Made by a program: the position numbers and the translations under genes. The notes beneath the pieces are model-generated. The model was not told where the DNA came from. It did not search any database and saw only the letters and a list, made by a program, of their open reading frames with translations. From contig NZ_BMOD01000003.1 in NCBI RefSeq assembly GCF_014646895.1, positions 312,630 to 376,629 of the forward strand: DNA of 64,000 bases, read 5' to 3'. Positions 1-7,675 of the stretch are shown one piece after another. The stretch is from Deinococcus roseus. Its GTDB lineage: Bacteria > Deinococcota > Deinococci > Deinococcales > Deinococcaceae. The number at the start of each line of letters is the position of its first letter. Position 1 is the stretch's first letter.

Positions 1-1264
1 GTTCCCAGTCTTTTGCCTCTCCTACAGCGTCGATGGGCCTCGTGGACAGGTAAGCCGTGAAATCCGAGAGCCCGAAACTTCGCAGCACGAACAGTGAGAA
101 TTCCAGGGCTTTTGCAATTTCTGCCTCTGCCTGCTCGATGGTGCAGAAAATGTGGGCATCGTCCTGCGTGAACCCCCGAACCCGCGTCAGGCCATGCAGT
201 GCTCCAGACAGTTCATATCTGTAAACCGTGCCAAATTCTGCGTACCGGAGAGGCAATTCCCGGTAAGAGCGCTTCTTGTTTTTGTAGATCTCGATGTGGA
301 AAGGGCAATTCATGGGTTTGGCGTAGTAAGCCTCTCCATCAATGTCCATGGGGGCATACATGCTGTCACGGTAAAAATCCAGGTGCCCGGACGTTTCCCA
401 CAACTGTGCCCGCCCGATGTGGGGGGAAATCACCCAGTCGTAGCCGTTCATCAGGTGGGCTTTGCGGCTGAATTCCTCGATCAGGAGGCGAACCATGGCC
501 CCTTTTGGCTGCCAGAGGATCAACCCCTGTCCGACCTCCTCCGAGACCATGAACAGTTCAAGCTGCTGGCCCAGTTTGCGATGGTCCCGCTTTTTTGCTT
601 CTTCCTGTTGCCAGAGGTGATGCTCCAGTTCTGCCTGGGAACGAAATGCAACCCCATATACCCGTTGCAGCATGGGTCTGCTGGAATCCCCTTTCCAGTA
701 AGCCCCGGACACATGCGTCAGTTTGAAATGGGGTGGGATCAGACCCGTGGAAGGCAGGTGCGGCCCCCTGCACAGATCCAGAAAATCCCCCTGCTGGTAC
801 AGAGAAATGACAGCATCCTCTGGCAGTCCATCCAGCAATTCCAGTTTGAAACGCTGCGCTGCCAGTTTTTCTTTTGCCTGACCTCTGGACACTTCAAAGC
901 GCTGAAAAGGCAGGTTCTGCTGGACGATCTGCTGCATTCTGGCTTCCAGCACAGGCAGGTCTTCAGGTTTCAAGGGTTCAGGAAGCCCAAAGTCGTAATA
1001 AAAGCCATTCTCGATCACCGGGCCAATGCCAAATTGGATGTCCTGACCTGCATGAAGGTGCTGCATGGCCTGGGCCAGCACATGGGCCAGCGAATGCCTG
1101 AAAAGCTGTGCGGCTTCAGGATCATCCAGCGAAAAATACTGCACCTCTGCGCCTTCAGGAAGGGGCTTGAGCAGGTCGTAAACCTGGGAGTTGATCAGGG
1201 CACCCATGGCCTGGGAAGGGACGTTCTGGGCGATTTCAGCGTTGTTTCTAGCGTTCACACTCAT
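1..1264 (-). CDS. thrS: Threonine--tRNA ligase, 5' part (C-terminus outside window)
   Basis: This gene encodes threonyl-tRNA synthetase, the cytoplasmic class II enzyme that charges tRNA-Thr. About 421 codons from the start are present out of a usual 600-650, and the gene runs off the left edge. After a short N-terminal part, the translated minus strand shows the editing-domain motif HSLAHVLAQAMQ, followed by motifs YYDFG, FLDLCRGPH and YWKGDSSRPMLQR. It then enters the catalytic core with MNCPFHIEIYK, RELPLRYAEFGTVYRYE and LHGLTRVRGFTQDDAHIF. The start is the ATG at 1264-1262, preceded by a good ribosome site (CTGGAGG). Immediately upstream lies an intrinsic terminator and a Thr-rich leader ORF, so expression is probably attenuated by threonyl-tRNA supply (inference). 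Confidence 0.96.
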   Translation of the reverse strand, partial: MSVNARNNAEIAQNVPSQAMGALINSQVYDLLKPLPEGAEVQYFSLDDPEAAQLFRHSLAHVLAQAMQHLHAGQDIQFGIGPVIENGFYYDFGLPEPLKPEDLPVLEARMQQIVQQNLPFQRFEVSRGQAKEKLAAQRFKLELLDGLPEDAVISLYQQGDFLDLCRGPHLPSTGLIPPHFKLTHVSGAYWKGDSSRPMLQRVYGVAFRSQAELEHHLWQQEEAKKRDHRKLGQQLELFMVSEEVGQGLILWQPKGAMVRLLIEEFSRKAHLMNGYDWVISPHIGRAQLWETSGHLDFYRDSMYAPMDIDGEAYYAKPMNCPFHIEIYKNKKRSYRELPLRYAEFGTVYRYELSGALHGLTRVRGFTQDDAHIFCTIEQAEAEIAKALEFSLFVLRSFGLSDFTAYLSTRPIDAVGEAKDWE

Positions 1265-1280
1265 GTCAGACCTCCAGAAA

Positions 1281-1318
1281 AACAAAAAAAACCGGCCTGT
1301 GCACCAAACGCAGGCCGG
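1281..1318 (-). terminator. Attenuator terminator in the thrS leader
   Basis: On the minus strand an 8-bp perfect stem (CCGGCCTG with CAGGCCGG, at 1292-1299 and 1311-1318; 11-nt loop) is followed by a run of T's interrupted once. It lies only about 17 nt before the thrS start codon, too close to be the end of another gene, and fits conditional termination. An alternative pairing exists: leader bases 1347-1356 (GGGGGACACC on the minus strand) can pair with 1317-1327 (GGTGATCCCCC) with one bulged base. This second segment overlaps the first bases of the terminator stem. Confidence 0.82.
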
Positions 1319-1337
1319 GGGATCACCAAATCAGCTT

Positions 1338-1388
1338 TTACGCCCTGGTGTCCCCCTGCATGGTGGTGGTGGTCAAGTTCCGGTTCAT
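1338..1388 (-). CDS. thrS leader peptide (four consecutive Thr codons)
   Basis: This is a 16-codon ORF, MNRNLTTTTMQGDTRA, in the transcribed leader of thrS. It contains ACC four times in a row plus a fifth ACC near its end. The stop codon lies about 20 nt before the GC-rich terminator stem. Five threonines in 16 residues in front of a threonyl-tRNA synthetase is the classic design of a ribosome-mediated attenuator: stalling at Thr codons when charged tRNA-Thr is low would change leader folding. A purine stretch (AGAGAAG) directly abuts the ATG, so the ribosome site is not ideal. The threonine run coincides with a TGGTGG-type simple repeat on the other strand, so chance cannot be fully excluded. 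The position and pairing context argue for function. Confidence 0.72.
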   Translation of the reverse strand: MNRNLTTTTMQGDTRA

Positions 1389-1464
1389 CTTCTCTGGAGT
1401 GTAAGGGGGTGATGTGGGTGGGGTCAAGTAGGCCAGATGGTCGGGGTGAAACAGGAGGAGAAAT

Positions 1465-1494
1465 TTTAGAATGAATCTGGAAAGCCATTCTCAA
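1465..1494 (-). promoter_or_regulatory. Candidate thrS promoter
   Basis: On the minus strand TTGAGA (1494-1489) and TCTAAA (1470-1465) are separated by 18 bp. Transcription from here would give a leader of roughly 190 nt that includes the Thr-rich ORF and the attenuator. The -10 box is a weak match. Confidence 0.45.
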
Positions 1495-1547
1495 ACTTCC
1501 TTCCCTCATCTGGATGGGTCCATTGCCCATCCCTGAAAGGACAGACC

Positions 1548-1889
1548 ATGAAACTCAATCACCTCACCCTGCTGGTGGAAGATGTCGCTGGCACACGTGA
1601 TTTTTTGCAAAAGTACTTTGACATGAAAGGCATGGGCAAACCCACCGATCACATGTCCTTCCTCACCGATGACCAGGGCATGGTGATGGGCCTTTTCAAA
1701 TCAGAAGGGGCACAGTATCCAGAGGGTTTCCACATAGGGTTCATTCAGCCCACTGCAGAAAAAGTCAATGAAATCCACCAGCGCATGCTGGCAGACGGTC
1801 TGCAGGCAGATGCCCCACGAAAACTCCACGGTTCCTGGACGTTTTATTACCGCTGTCCGGGAGGGTTTCTGGTGGAAGTTTTGCACTGA
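1548..1889 (+). CDS. VOC (glyoxalase/dioxygenase fold) family protein
   Basis: A 113-residue single-domain protein of the vicinal oxygen chelate superfamily. It begins MKLNHLTLLVEDV, the typical first beta strand, and ends with FLVEVLH, the typical last strand. One VOC module of this length usually works as a homodimer. The substrate cannot be told: members include glyoxalase I, bleomycin/fosfomycin resistance proteins and dioxygenases. The start ATG follows CTGAAAGGACAG, a good ribosome site. The gene stands alone, divergent from the thrS leader and convergent with nagA, with a shared terminator downstream. Confidence 0.85.
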   Translation: MKLNHLTLLVEDVAGTRDFLQKYFDMKGMGKPTDHMSFLTDDQGMVMGLFKSEGAQYPEGFHIGFIQPTAEKVNEIHQRMLADGLQADAPRKLHGSWTFYYRCPGGFLVEVLH

Positions 1890-1901
1890 GAAAGCAAGAA
1901 C

Positions 1902-1936
1902 AAAAAGGGGAAGGTGGTTCAGACCTTCCCCTTTTT
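1902..1936. terminator. Bidirectional terminator between VOC gene and nagA-like gene
   Basis: A 14-bp perfect inverted repeat (AAAAAGGGGAAGGT and its complement) with a 7-nt loop lies between two convergent genes. It gives a T-tract on either strand. Confidence 0.92.
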
Positions 1937-1940
1937 GTTT

Positions 1941-3056
1941 TTATTTGGGAGTGGGTTGTCTCAGAACCTGCTCTCCTGCGACAAAAACCCCAGTGACTTC
2001 CAGATCAGGACCGAGCACCACCAGATCCGCATCCCAGCCAGTCTGAAGTTCTCCTTTGTTTTGCAGGCCCAGATAACGTGCTGGGTTCCTGGAGGTCAGC
2101 CTGGAAGCATCCTCCACGGTAAGACCACACTGGACAGCATTCCTGAAGGCCTGGTCCATGGTGAGCACGCTGCCTGCCAGAGAGCCTGAAGGCAGTCTGG
2201 TCACCCCATCTTTCACCAGAACCTCCTGACCTCCCAGATCGTAAACGCCATCTGGCAGGCTTGCAGCACGCATGGCATCGGTGATCAGCAGGGTTTTTTC
2301 AGGTTTCAGCAGGGTCAAAAGTTTGAAACTGAGGGGGTGCACATGGTGGAAATCCAGAATCACCTCGGTGTGCACGCCTTCGCTGGTCAGGACGGCCCCC
2401 AGCACGCCCGGTTCCCTTCCGGTCAGGCCTCCGGTGGCATTGAAGGTGTGGGTGCAACTGCTGGCCCCCAGGCTTACGGCTTTCAGGGCGTCTTTTTCAT
2501 CTCCAGCGGTGTGGCCCAGACTGACCCTCACTCCGGCCTGCACGAACTGCGCGATGGCCGTTTCGGCATGGTTCAGTTCTGGTGCCAGGGTGACCACCCG
2601 GATGTTGCCTTCATTCAGCGCAGCTTGCACCAGATGTGATTCAGGTTCCAGGGTGAAATCGGGCTGTGCACCCAGCCGGTATCTGGAAATGAAAGGCCCT
2701 TCCAGATGGGCACCCAGAATGTGTGCAGATCCTGCTGATCTGGTTCCAGATGCCGTTTTGATGTCCTGCAGCACCTTCAGCACCTGTTCCCAGGGCCGGG
2801 TCATGGTGGTCGCCAGCAGGGAAGTGGTGCCGTGTTTTGCATGAAACTGGGCGGTGCCCTCAATGCCTTTCAGCCCATCCATCACATCATAGCCACCCCC
2901 GCCATGCACGTGCACGTCAATGAATCCGGGCAACACAAAAGGCTGAGGTCCAGAGAGGGTTTTTTCCTCGAAGGCCAGAATGTGCTGGTCAAAGTGCAAG
3001 GTGCCTGTTCTGAAGCCCTGAGGGGTCAGGATGTTGCCGGTGATGTACTGCTTCAC
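1941..3056 (-). CDS. nagA: N-acetylglucosamine/galactosamine-6-phosphate deacetylase
   Basis: A cytoplasmic metal-dependent amidohydrolase of 371 residues that removes acetate from N-acetylhexosamine-6-phosphate. Seen motifs: GFIDVHVHGGGGYD near residue 45 (metal-binding His pair), HLEGPFIS with the metal-ligand Glu, SLGHTAGD, CTHTFNATGGLTGREPG and LITDAM with the catalytic Asp. Its length matches NagA. The start is GTG, overlapping the TGA of the upstream DeoR-family gene (GTGA), so the two are translationally coupled. Sequence alone does not separate NagA (GlcNAc-6-P) from its paralogue AgaA (GalNAc-6-P). The neighbouring spherulin-4-like enzyme, a family acting on galactosaminogalactan, makes a GalNAc role worth considering. 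Confidence 0.93.
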   Translation of the reverse strand: MKQYITGNILTPQGFRTGTLHFDQHILAFEEKTLSGPQPFVLPGFIDVHVHGGGGYDVMDGLKGIEGTAQFHAKHGTTSLLATTMTRPWEQVLKVLQDIKTASGTRSAGSAHILGAHLEGPFISRYRLGAQPDFTLEPESHLVQAALNEGNIRVVTLAPELNHAETAIAQFVQAGVRVSLGHTAGDEKDALKAVSLGASSCTHTFNATGGLTGREPGVLGAVLTSEGVHTEVILDFHHVHPLSFKLLTLLKPEKTLLITDAMRAASLPDGVYDLGGQEVLVKDGVTRLPSGSLAGSVLTMDQAFRNAVQCGLTVEDASRLTSRNPARYLGLQNKGELQTGWDADLVVLGPDLEVTGVFVAGEQVLRQPTPK

Positions 3057-3847
3057 CCGGCTTCACCCACCGCCTGCACGGTCAGGCTGGCCCTTTCCAG
3101 TTGCACACCCTGGTCGGTGATTTTGCGGACCACTTCGTCTGGCAGGTGGTGGTCGGTGATGATGCGACTGAGTGCAGAAAGCTCTGCCACCCGATAAGGG
3201 GCAGTCCGACTGAACTTGCTGGAATCTGCCAGCAGCACTTTTTCTCCGGCGCGTTCCAGCATCTTGAAGTTCAGAGAGGCCTCTGCTGCGTCCAGTGTGA
3301 ACATCCCGTGTTCAATGCGCACGGCACTGGTGCCCAGAAAGAGCATGTCAAACCAGAAATGTTCCAGCATGCGTTCGGCGTAAGGGCCAACATTGGAGAG
3401 GTTTTCGGGGCGGATTTGCCCTCCGAGCAGCATCACTTTCACATCGCCCACCCCGATCAGTTCCTGGGCCACACTGATGCCGTTGGTGATCACAAAGAGG
3501 GGCAGGGGTTGCATCTTGAGGATGCGGGCCAGTTGCAGCACAGTGGTTCCCGCATCCAGAAACACGGTCATGCCGCTTTTCAGGTGGGCAAAAGCCGCTT
3601 CTGCAATGGCCCGTTTTTCTTTGAGGTACTGGTGTTCCCGGACCTGAAAGGCGATTTCCACCCCGTTCTCACTGGTGAGGGTGGCCCCACCGTAGGTGCG
3701 GGAGATCAGGCCGTCTTCTTCCATCTTGACCAGATCCCGGCGGATGGTGGCAACGCTGGCTCCGGTGTGGTCTGCAAGTTCCTGGACACTGGCGGTCCCG
3801 TGGGAGTACAGGTATTGCTGGATTTTTTTCAGGCGGATTTCGAGCAT
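3053..3847 (-). CDS. DeoR-family transcriptional repressor (AgaR/GlpR type)
   Basis: A 264-residue regulator with an N-terminal winged helix-turn-helix (residues 1-57: IQQYLYSHGTASVQELADHT, then VATIRRDLVKMEEDGLI) and the sugar-phosphate-sensing DeoR C-terminal domain (DAGTT, VITNG, LLGGQ, FLGTSAV). It is first in an operon with the nagA-like gene, overlapping it by 4 bp. It probably responds to an amino-sugar phosphate made or used by that enzyme (family knowledge plus context). Its intergenic region with the divergent hydrolase gene carries CAATC/GATTG repeats that are likely operators for this protein. Confidence 0.92.
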   Translation of the reverse strand: MLEIRLKKIQQYLYSHGTASVQELADHTGASVATIRRDLVKMEEDGLISRTYGGATLTSENGVEIAFQVREHQYLKEKRAIAEAAFAHLKSGMTVFLDAGTTVLQLARILKMQPLPLFVITNGISVAQELIGVGDVKVMLLGGQIRPENLSNVGPYAERMLEHFWFDMLFLGTSAVRIEHGMFTLDAAEASLNFKMLERAGEKVLLADSSKFSRTAPYRVAELSALSRIITDHHLPDEVVRKITDQGVQLERASLTVQAVGEAG

Positions 3848-3905
3848 GGGGGTCCTCGATCAGGGGCTGGGTTTTTCCCAGCATAAGCGGATTTTTGGTC
3901 AAAGT

Positions 3906-3918
3906 CAATCAAAGATTG
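3906..3918. promoter_or_regulatory. Candidate DeoR-type operator, gene-proximal copy
   Basis: A perfect inverted repeat, CAATC-AAA-GATTG, lies 58 bp upstream of the DeoR-family gene. The same word recurs near the divergent promoter. Similar half sites (ATTGATCG, AGGATTG) follow within 25 bp. Confidence 0.5.
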
Positions 3919-4042
3919 ATCGAGATTTGAGAAGGATTGAGGGTTTTTCTGATCGAAACCTGAAAAAGCAAAGCCGATTTTTCGGCTTCTGCAGGTGGAT
4001 GGTCTTGCCTGATGTGATGATTGAGAAAATCAGTTGGATGAA

Positions 4043-4082
4043 AAAATCAATCAAGAATCAAAAACAATCAATCAAGTGATTG
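4043..4082. promoter_or_regulatory. Candidate DeoR-type operator cluster at the hydrolase promoter
   Basis: Repeated AATCAA words end in the inverted repeat CAATCA-AG-TGATTG (4069-4082). The last arm overlaps a -35 box, so binding here would block the promoter. The repeats resemble those beside the DeoR-family gene at 3906-3918. Confidence 0.55.
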
Positions 4083-4108
4083 ACTTTGATTTATTGTTTA
4101 TGTACAGT
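4080..4108 (+). promoter_or_regulatory. Promoter of the spherulin-4-like hydrolase gene
   Basis: TTGACT (4080-4085), a 17-bp spacer and TACAGT (4103-4108) form a sigma-70-like promoter about 130 bp before the start codon. It overlaps the operator-like repeat. Confidence 0.6.
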
Positions 4109-4244
4109 GAGGGGGTCCCACAACTTCCCCCCCTGATTTCCCTGCATTGCACCATCTGCTTCTGGGCTGCTTGCTGGCTGGGCTGTTTTGCTGATCATGC
4201 AGTCACGATGTGATTCTGCTTCAAAGAAAGGACCTCAGAAACCC

Positions 4245-5516
4245 ATGCGCAAATCCCTTTTGATGTCATCCCTGGCCCTGCTCACCGCCTGCTCTGCTTC
4301 GCTGGCCCCCACCCACCAGGCCGCTGCCGTACAGAAGCAGCGTCTGGAATCCAGAATTGGAGTGATCAGCTACTGGGGCACCGACACCAGCCTGTACAAC
4401 CAGTTGCCCACCAATTCCATTGCCCTGATCAACCCGGACAGTGGCATTTTCCAGGGACAGACCACAACTCTGGTCGGCAACGTCAGCACCTTCAAGAGCA
4501 TTGTGGACACCCAGAACGCCAGAGGGGTCAAGATGCTGGCCTACGTGCCCACCGGCTATTTCAACCACACCTGCAACCAGGCAGGCGTGTGCCAGACCTG
4601 GGCCAGAATTGAAGCGCAGGTGCAGGCCTACTTCCAGCAGATGCCCAACCTCAAAGGCATCTTCTTTGATGAAGCCGCCCCCTCCAACTGGAACTGCAGC
4701 GCCTTTGTGAACGAATACCAGCAGCTTCGCACCATCGTGAACCGCTACAAATCCGGTGCCATCATCGCCTACAACGCTGGCGTGCCAGACAACTGCGTGG
4801 TGGGTGGTGTGAATGCTGGGGAAATTGCCGTGCTCTTTGAATCCGACATGGCTGCTTATGCAGCACAGGCCCAGAGCATCACAGACTCCACCAGCGCAGC
4901 CCACGCCAAAGGGGCACTGGCCTGGCATCTGGTGTACTCGGTGCCCACCCAGACCGATATGGAACGCATCGCGGAAGATGCCAAAAACCGCAACGCAGAT
5001 TACGCCTACATGACCAGCATTGGCGGAGACTGGCAAAACGGAGACAACACCTGGGGCAGCCTTCCCCCATACTGGACCCGCGAAACCCAGGTGCTGTCTG
5101 GAGGTACCACTCCACCTCCCACTGGAGGGGTCAACTGGGGCAACCTGAGCAACAAACTGGTCAACAGTTCCAGCCAGCTTTGCCTGAAAGGCATCAGCAC
5201 AAGGGTGGAACAGCAGGCCTGCAACAGCGTGACCGCCTGGACCCTCACCTATCAGAATGCTTCAGGCAATTACTATCAGCTGAAATACGGCATCAACTGT
5301 GCCTACATCTCGGCCTCCAATGCCAGCACCGTGTCCTGGGGAGCCTGCACCCAGGGAGACCGCCAGCTCTGGGCCATGCAGGAAAGCGCAGGTCTGGTGT
5401 ACTTCACCTCCAAAACCAATGGCAGGGCCCTGACCGTGGCCAGCAACAGCGCAGGAGCCCTGGTCAGTGCCCAGACTTACTCTGGAGCCAGCACCCAGAA
5501 ATACTATTTTCAGTAA
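4245..5516 (+). CDS. Secreted spherulin-4/GH135-like hydrolase with C-terminal ricin-type lectin domain (lipoprotein)
   Basis: A 423-residue exported protein. MRKSLLMSSLALLTAC is a lipoprotein signal with lipobox LTAC, and the start follows AAAGGA at 12 bp; in-frame ATGs further upstream lack this. Residues about 40-280 match the spherulation-specific family 4 barrel: RIGVISYWGTD, LINPDSG, AYVPTGY, GIFFDEAAP (acidic motif) and AYNAG. Members include fungal Sph3 (GH135), which cuts galactosaminogalactan. A PPPTGG linker leads to a beta-trefoil ricin B-like domain (QLCLKG, YQLKYGINCAYIS, QLWAMQ, NGRALTV) likely to bind carbohydrate. It is divergent from the amino-sugar repressor/deacetylase pair, suggesting one regulon. 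Substrate assignment is inference. Confidence 0.85.
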   Translation: MRKSLLMSSLALLTACSASLAPTHQAAAVQKQRLESRIGVISYWGTDTSLYNQLPTNSIALINPDSGIFQGQTTTLVGNVSTFKSIVDTQNARGVKMLAYVPTGYFNHTCNQAGVCQTWARIEAQVQAYFQQMPNLKGIFFDEAAPSNWNCSAFVNEYQQLRTIVNRYKSGAIIAYNAGVPDNCVVGGVNAGEIAVLFESDMAAYAAQAQSITDSTSAAHAKGALAWHLVYSVPTQTDMERIAEDAKNRNADYAYMTSIGGDWQNGDNTWGSLPPYWTRETQVLSGGTTPPPTGGVNWGNLSNKLVNSSSQLCLKGISTRVEQQACNSVTAWTLTYQNASGNYYQLKYGINCAYISASNASTVSWGACTQGDRQLWAMQESAGLVYFTSKTNGRALTVASNSAGALVSAQTYSGASTQKYYFQ

Positions 5517-5557
5517 ACACCAGTTCCAGCAAAAACCCTGAAGAACCCACCCATCAG

Positions 5558-5584
5558 GCACCCTTTCAGAGGGTGCTTTTTGTT
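5558..5584 (+). terminator. Terminator of the spherulin-4-like gene
   Basis: A 7-bp stem, GCACCCT/AGGGTGC, with a 5-nt loop is followed by TTTTTTG. Confidence 0.85.
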
Positions 5585-5589
5585 TTGTA

Positions 5590-5705
5590 TGGGTGCTTTT
5601 TGCCCCTGGCTTCTGGCAGTCCCTCAATTCCTTCTGCTTTCTGCTTTTTGCCCTCGGCGCTCGACCCTCAGCATCTTTGCCTTCTGCTTTTTGCTTTTTC
5701 ACCCC
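5590..5705. repeat. Dispersed pyrimidine-rich intergenic repeat, copy 1
   Basis: Non-coding stretch made of variants of the words CTTCTG, CTTTTTG and CCCTCGGC. The 20-mer TTCTGCTTTTTGCCCTCGGC at 5639-5658 recurs exactly at 13109-13128. It fills part of the 443-bp gap between the spherulin-4-like and caspase-like genes. No gene is seen in the rest of that gap. Confidence 0.7.
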
Positions 5706-5959
5706 AATGTTGTGACCAGAAAGCCCACCTGACCCACAAAAATTGTGCATGATCGGATTCAGGAAGCACAATGGATGAATGCTGTGGAACTTTGCTGAAG
5801 GTGCCCCCGTACTTTTTCCAGTTGGCCCGAAATCTGAGGGAAGGGATTCCTGCTGTCAGGTTTCAGCTGGCGTTTCTGTCTGGGTTTTCTGCTTTAATAA
5901 GAGCACGCCTGCCCAACCTTCAATCCAACACTTCAGCATGTCCACCACGGGAGGGACCC

Positions 5960-7444
5960 ATGAATTTGAAAGCCCTGAACCTGAAGACCCTGGGCGCTCT
6001 GGCCTGTATGGGGCTCAGCAGCATTGCTTTTGCCGAAAACCGCGCACTGCTGGTCGGTCTGGCAGAATACAAAGACCCCAAAGCCAACCTGCGCGGTCCA
6101 GAAGTGGACGTCAAACTGATCGGCGAAGTGATTGGCGAACTGGGCTTCAAGCCGGATCAGGTGCACACCCTGATGAACCAGCAGGCCACCCGTGCCAACA
6201 TCCTGAACCAGATGCGCACCTGGCTCACCGAAGGGGTCGGCCCCAATGACAAGGTGATCTTTTACTACAGCGGTCACGGTGCCCAGGTCAATGACCGCAG
6301 TGGTGACGAGGCAGACGGCTGCGATGAGAGCATTGTCCCTTATGACCTCAACCTGATTCTGGACGATGAAATCCAGAATGTGCTGGATGGCGTGAAGGCC
6401 AGAGAAGTCCTGGTGATGTTCGACAGTTGTTTCAGTGGCACCGTCACCAAGAGCCTCTTTGACATTGATGAGGATGTGGATGCAGATTCCAAATTCTGGG
6501 AGAAGTCCAGCACCGGCTGTGGGCTGGCCAGCAACAAGGATTTCACCCTGGACGATGGTGCCCTGGATGCCAGCAAAGCTGCGGAGAACCAGCGGTACAT
6601 TGAGTTCAGCGCTGCTGCGGAAAACCAGGTGGCCCTGGGTGCACTCAGAAAAGGGGAGGGCAGTGCCTTCACCCAGGCGGTGTACAACGGTCTGTCCACA
6701 CTGCCCAAACCCATCAGCTTTGAAGCCCTCAGAAATTACGCCGTGGATTGGATCAAACAGCGGGCCAAATCCAAAGCCCACACCCCCCAGCTCACCGGTC
6801 CAACAAAATGGCTGAACAGCGATTTCTTTGCTTTTGGAGATGCAGATGCTCCGCCTCCTGTGGCCCCTCCACCCACCGTGCAGGCGGCCAACAGTGCTGC
6901 AGACCTTTTTGACCAGCTGGTGAAAAAGACCCAGTTCAAAGTGGAAGCCCTGCCCAGCCAGCCTTCCTACAAGCTGGGAGAGCGCATCTCCATGAAAGTG
7001 CGCAGCAGCAAAGCCGGATACCTGAACATCATCGAATTTGACCCGGATGGCAGTCTGGTGGTGGTGTTCCCCAACAAATACAACGACAAAAACCAGGTGC
7101 GGGCCAATGAAGTGATCACCCTGCCCGGTCTGCGTTACGGCAATTTTGATTTTGTGGCTGTGGAACCTGTAGGCAAAAGCCGCGTGCTGGCCCTGGTGAC
7201 CAGCCAGCCCCTGAATTTGCTGCTGGAGAATGTGGGCAACCTGACGGGCCTGTTCAGGGTGATGTCTGATCAGGACACCCCTGTGCTTTCCACTGCCGTG
7301 GCACGGGCCATTGGGGTGTTTTCTCCTCCTGCAAACCCAACAACCAGCACCCCACCTGCAAACACCAGCAGCCCTGTTTCTGAAGACAAGAAACCCCAGT
7401 ATTACTTTGGCGCTGCAGAATTGGTTCTGGAAACCACCCGTTGA
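5960..7444 (+). CDS. Secreted caspase-like (peptidase C14) protein with DUF4384 domain
   Basis: A 494-residue exported protein. The start at 5960 follows a GGGAGGGA ribosome site and opens a clean signal peptide ending AFA at residue 25; the in-frame extension upstream has no such site. Residues 27-290 are a caspase/metacaspase fold: ALLVGLAEYKD, the catalytic His in YYSGHGAQ (H107), and the catalytic Cys in FDSCFSGT (C157), so both dyad residues are present. After a proline-rich linker comes a DUF4384 domain (RISMKVRSSKAGYLNIIEFDPDG, then VVVFPN). A second DUF4384 protein lies at 17381-18391. Target proteins are unknown. Cell-envelope processing or stress-triggered proteolysis are guesses. 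Confidence 0.9.
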   Translation: MNLKALNLKTLGALACMGLSSIAFAENRALLVGLAEYKDPKANLRGPEVDVKLIGEVIGELGFKPDQVHTLMNQQATRANILNQMRTWLTEGVGPNDKVIFYYSGHGAQVNDRSGDEADGCDESIVPYDLNLILDDEIQNVLDGVKAREVLVMFDSCFSGTVTKSLFDIDEDVDADSKFWEKSSTGCGLASNKDFTLDDGALDASKAAENQRYIEFSAAAENQVALGALRKGEGSAFTQAVYNGLSTLPKPISFEALRNYAVDWIKQRAKSKAHTPQLTGPTKWLNSDFFAFGDADAPPPVAPPPTVQAANSAADLFDQLVKKTQFKVEALPSQPSYKLGERISMKVRSSKAGYLNIIEFDPDGSLVVVFPNKYNDKNQVRANEVITLPGLRYGNFDFVAVEPVGKSRVLALVTSQPLNLLLENVGNLTGLFRVMSDQDTPVLSTAVARAIGVFSPPANPTTSTPPANTSSPVSEDKKPQYYFGAAELVLETTR

Positions 7445-7473
7445 CCTGACACCTCTGACATGTCTGACCCTGT

Positions 7474-7497
7474 CCCGCCACTGGCGGGATTTTTTTG
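7474..7497 (+). terminator. Terminator of the caspase-like gene
   Basis: CCCGCC-ACT-GGCGGG is followed by ATTTTTTT. Confidence 0.9.
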
Positions 7498-7675
7498 CAA
7501 TCCGATGTGCAGGCATTTGCAATCAACTTCTGAAGTCAAAATGAGGTTTTGTATTTGCTGCTGAGCCCCGGCTGTTTTTATGGGAGACCCATTTGAGAAT
7601 GTTATCGCAATCCTCAAGATTCGGGATTTCCCTTATGGCCATTCTTTCACCCTTCTCCTCAGGGTTTCTCCTAAC

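Noticed and set aside
1265..1464. T-box riboswitch in the thrS leader
   Set aside because: The conserved T-box antiterminator sequence (AGGGTGG-N-ACCGCG) is not present. The nearest match is only partial, and the Thr-codon leader ORF explains the terminator better.
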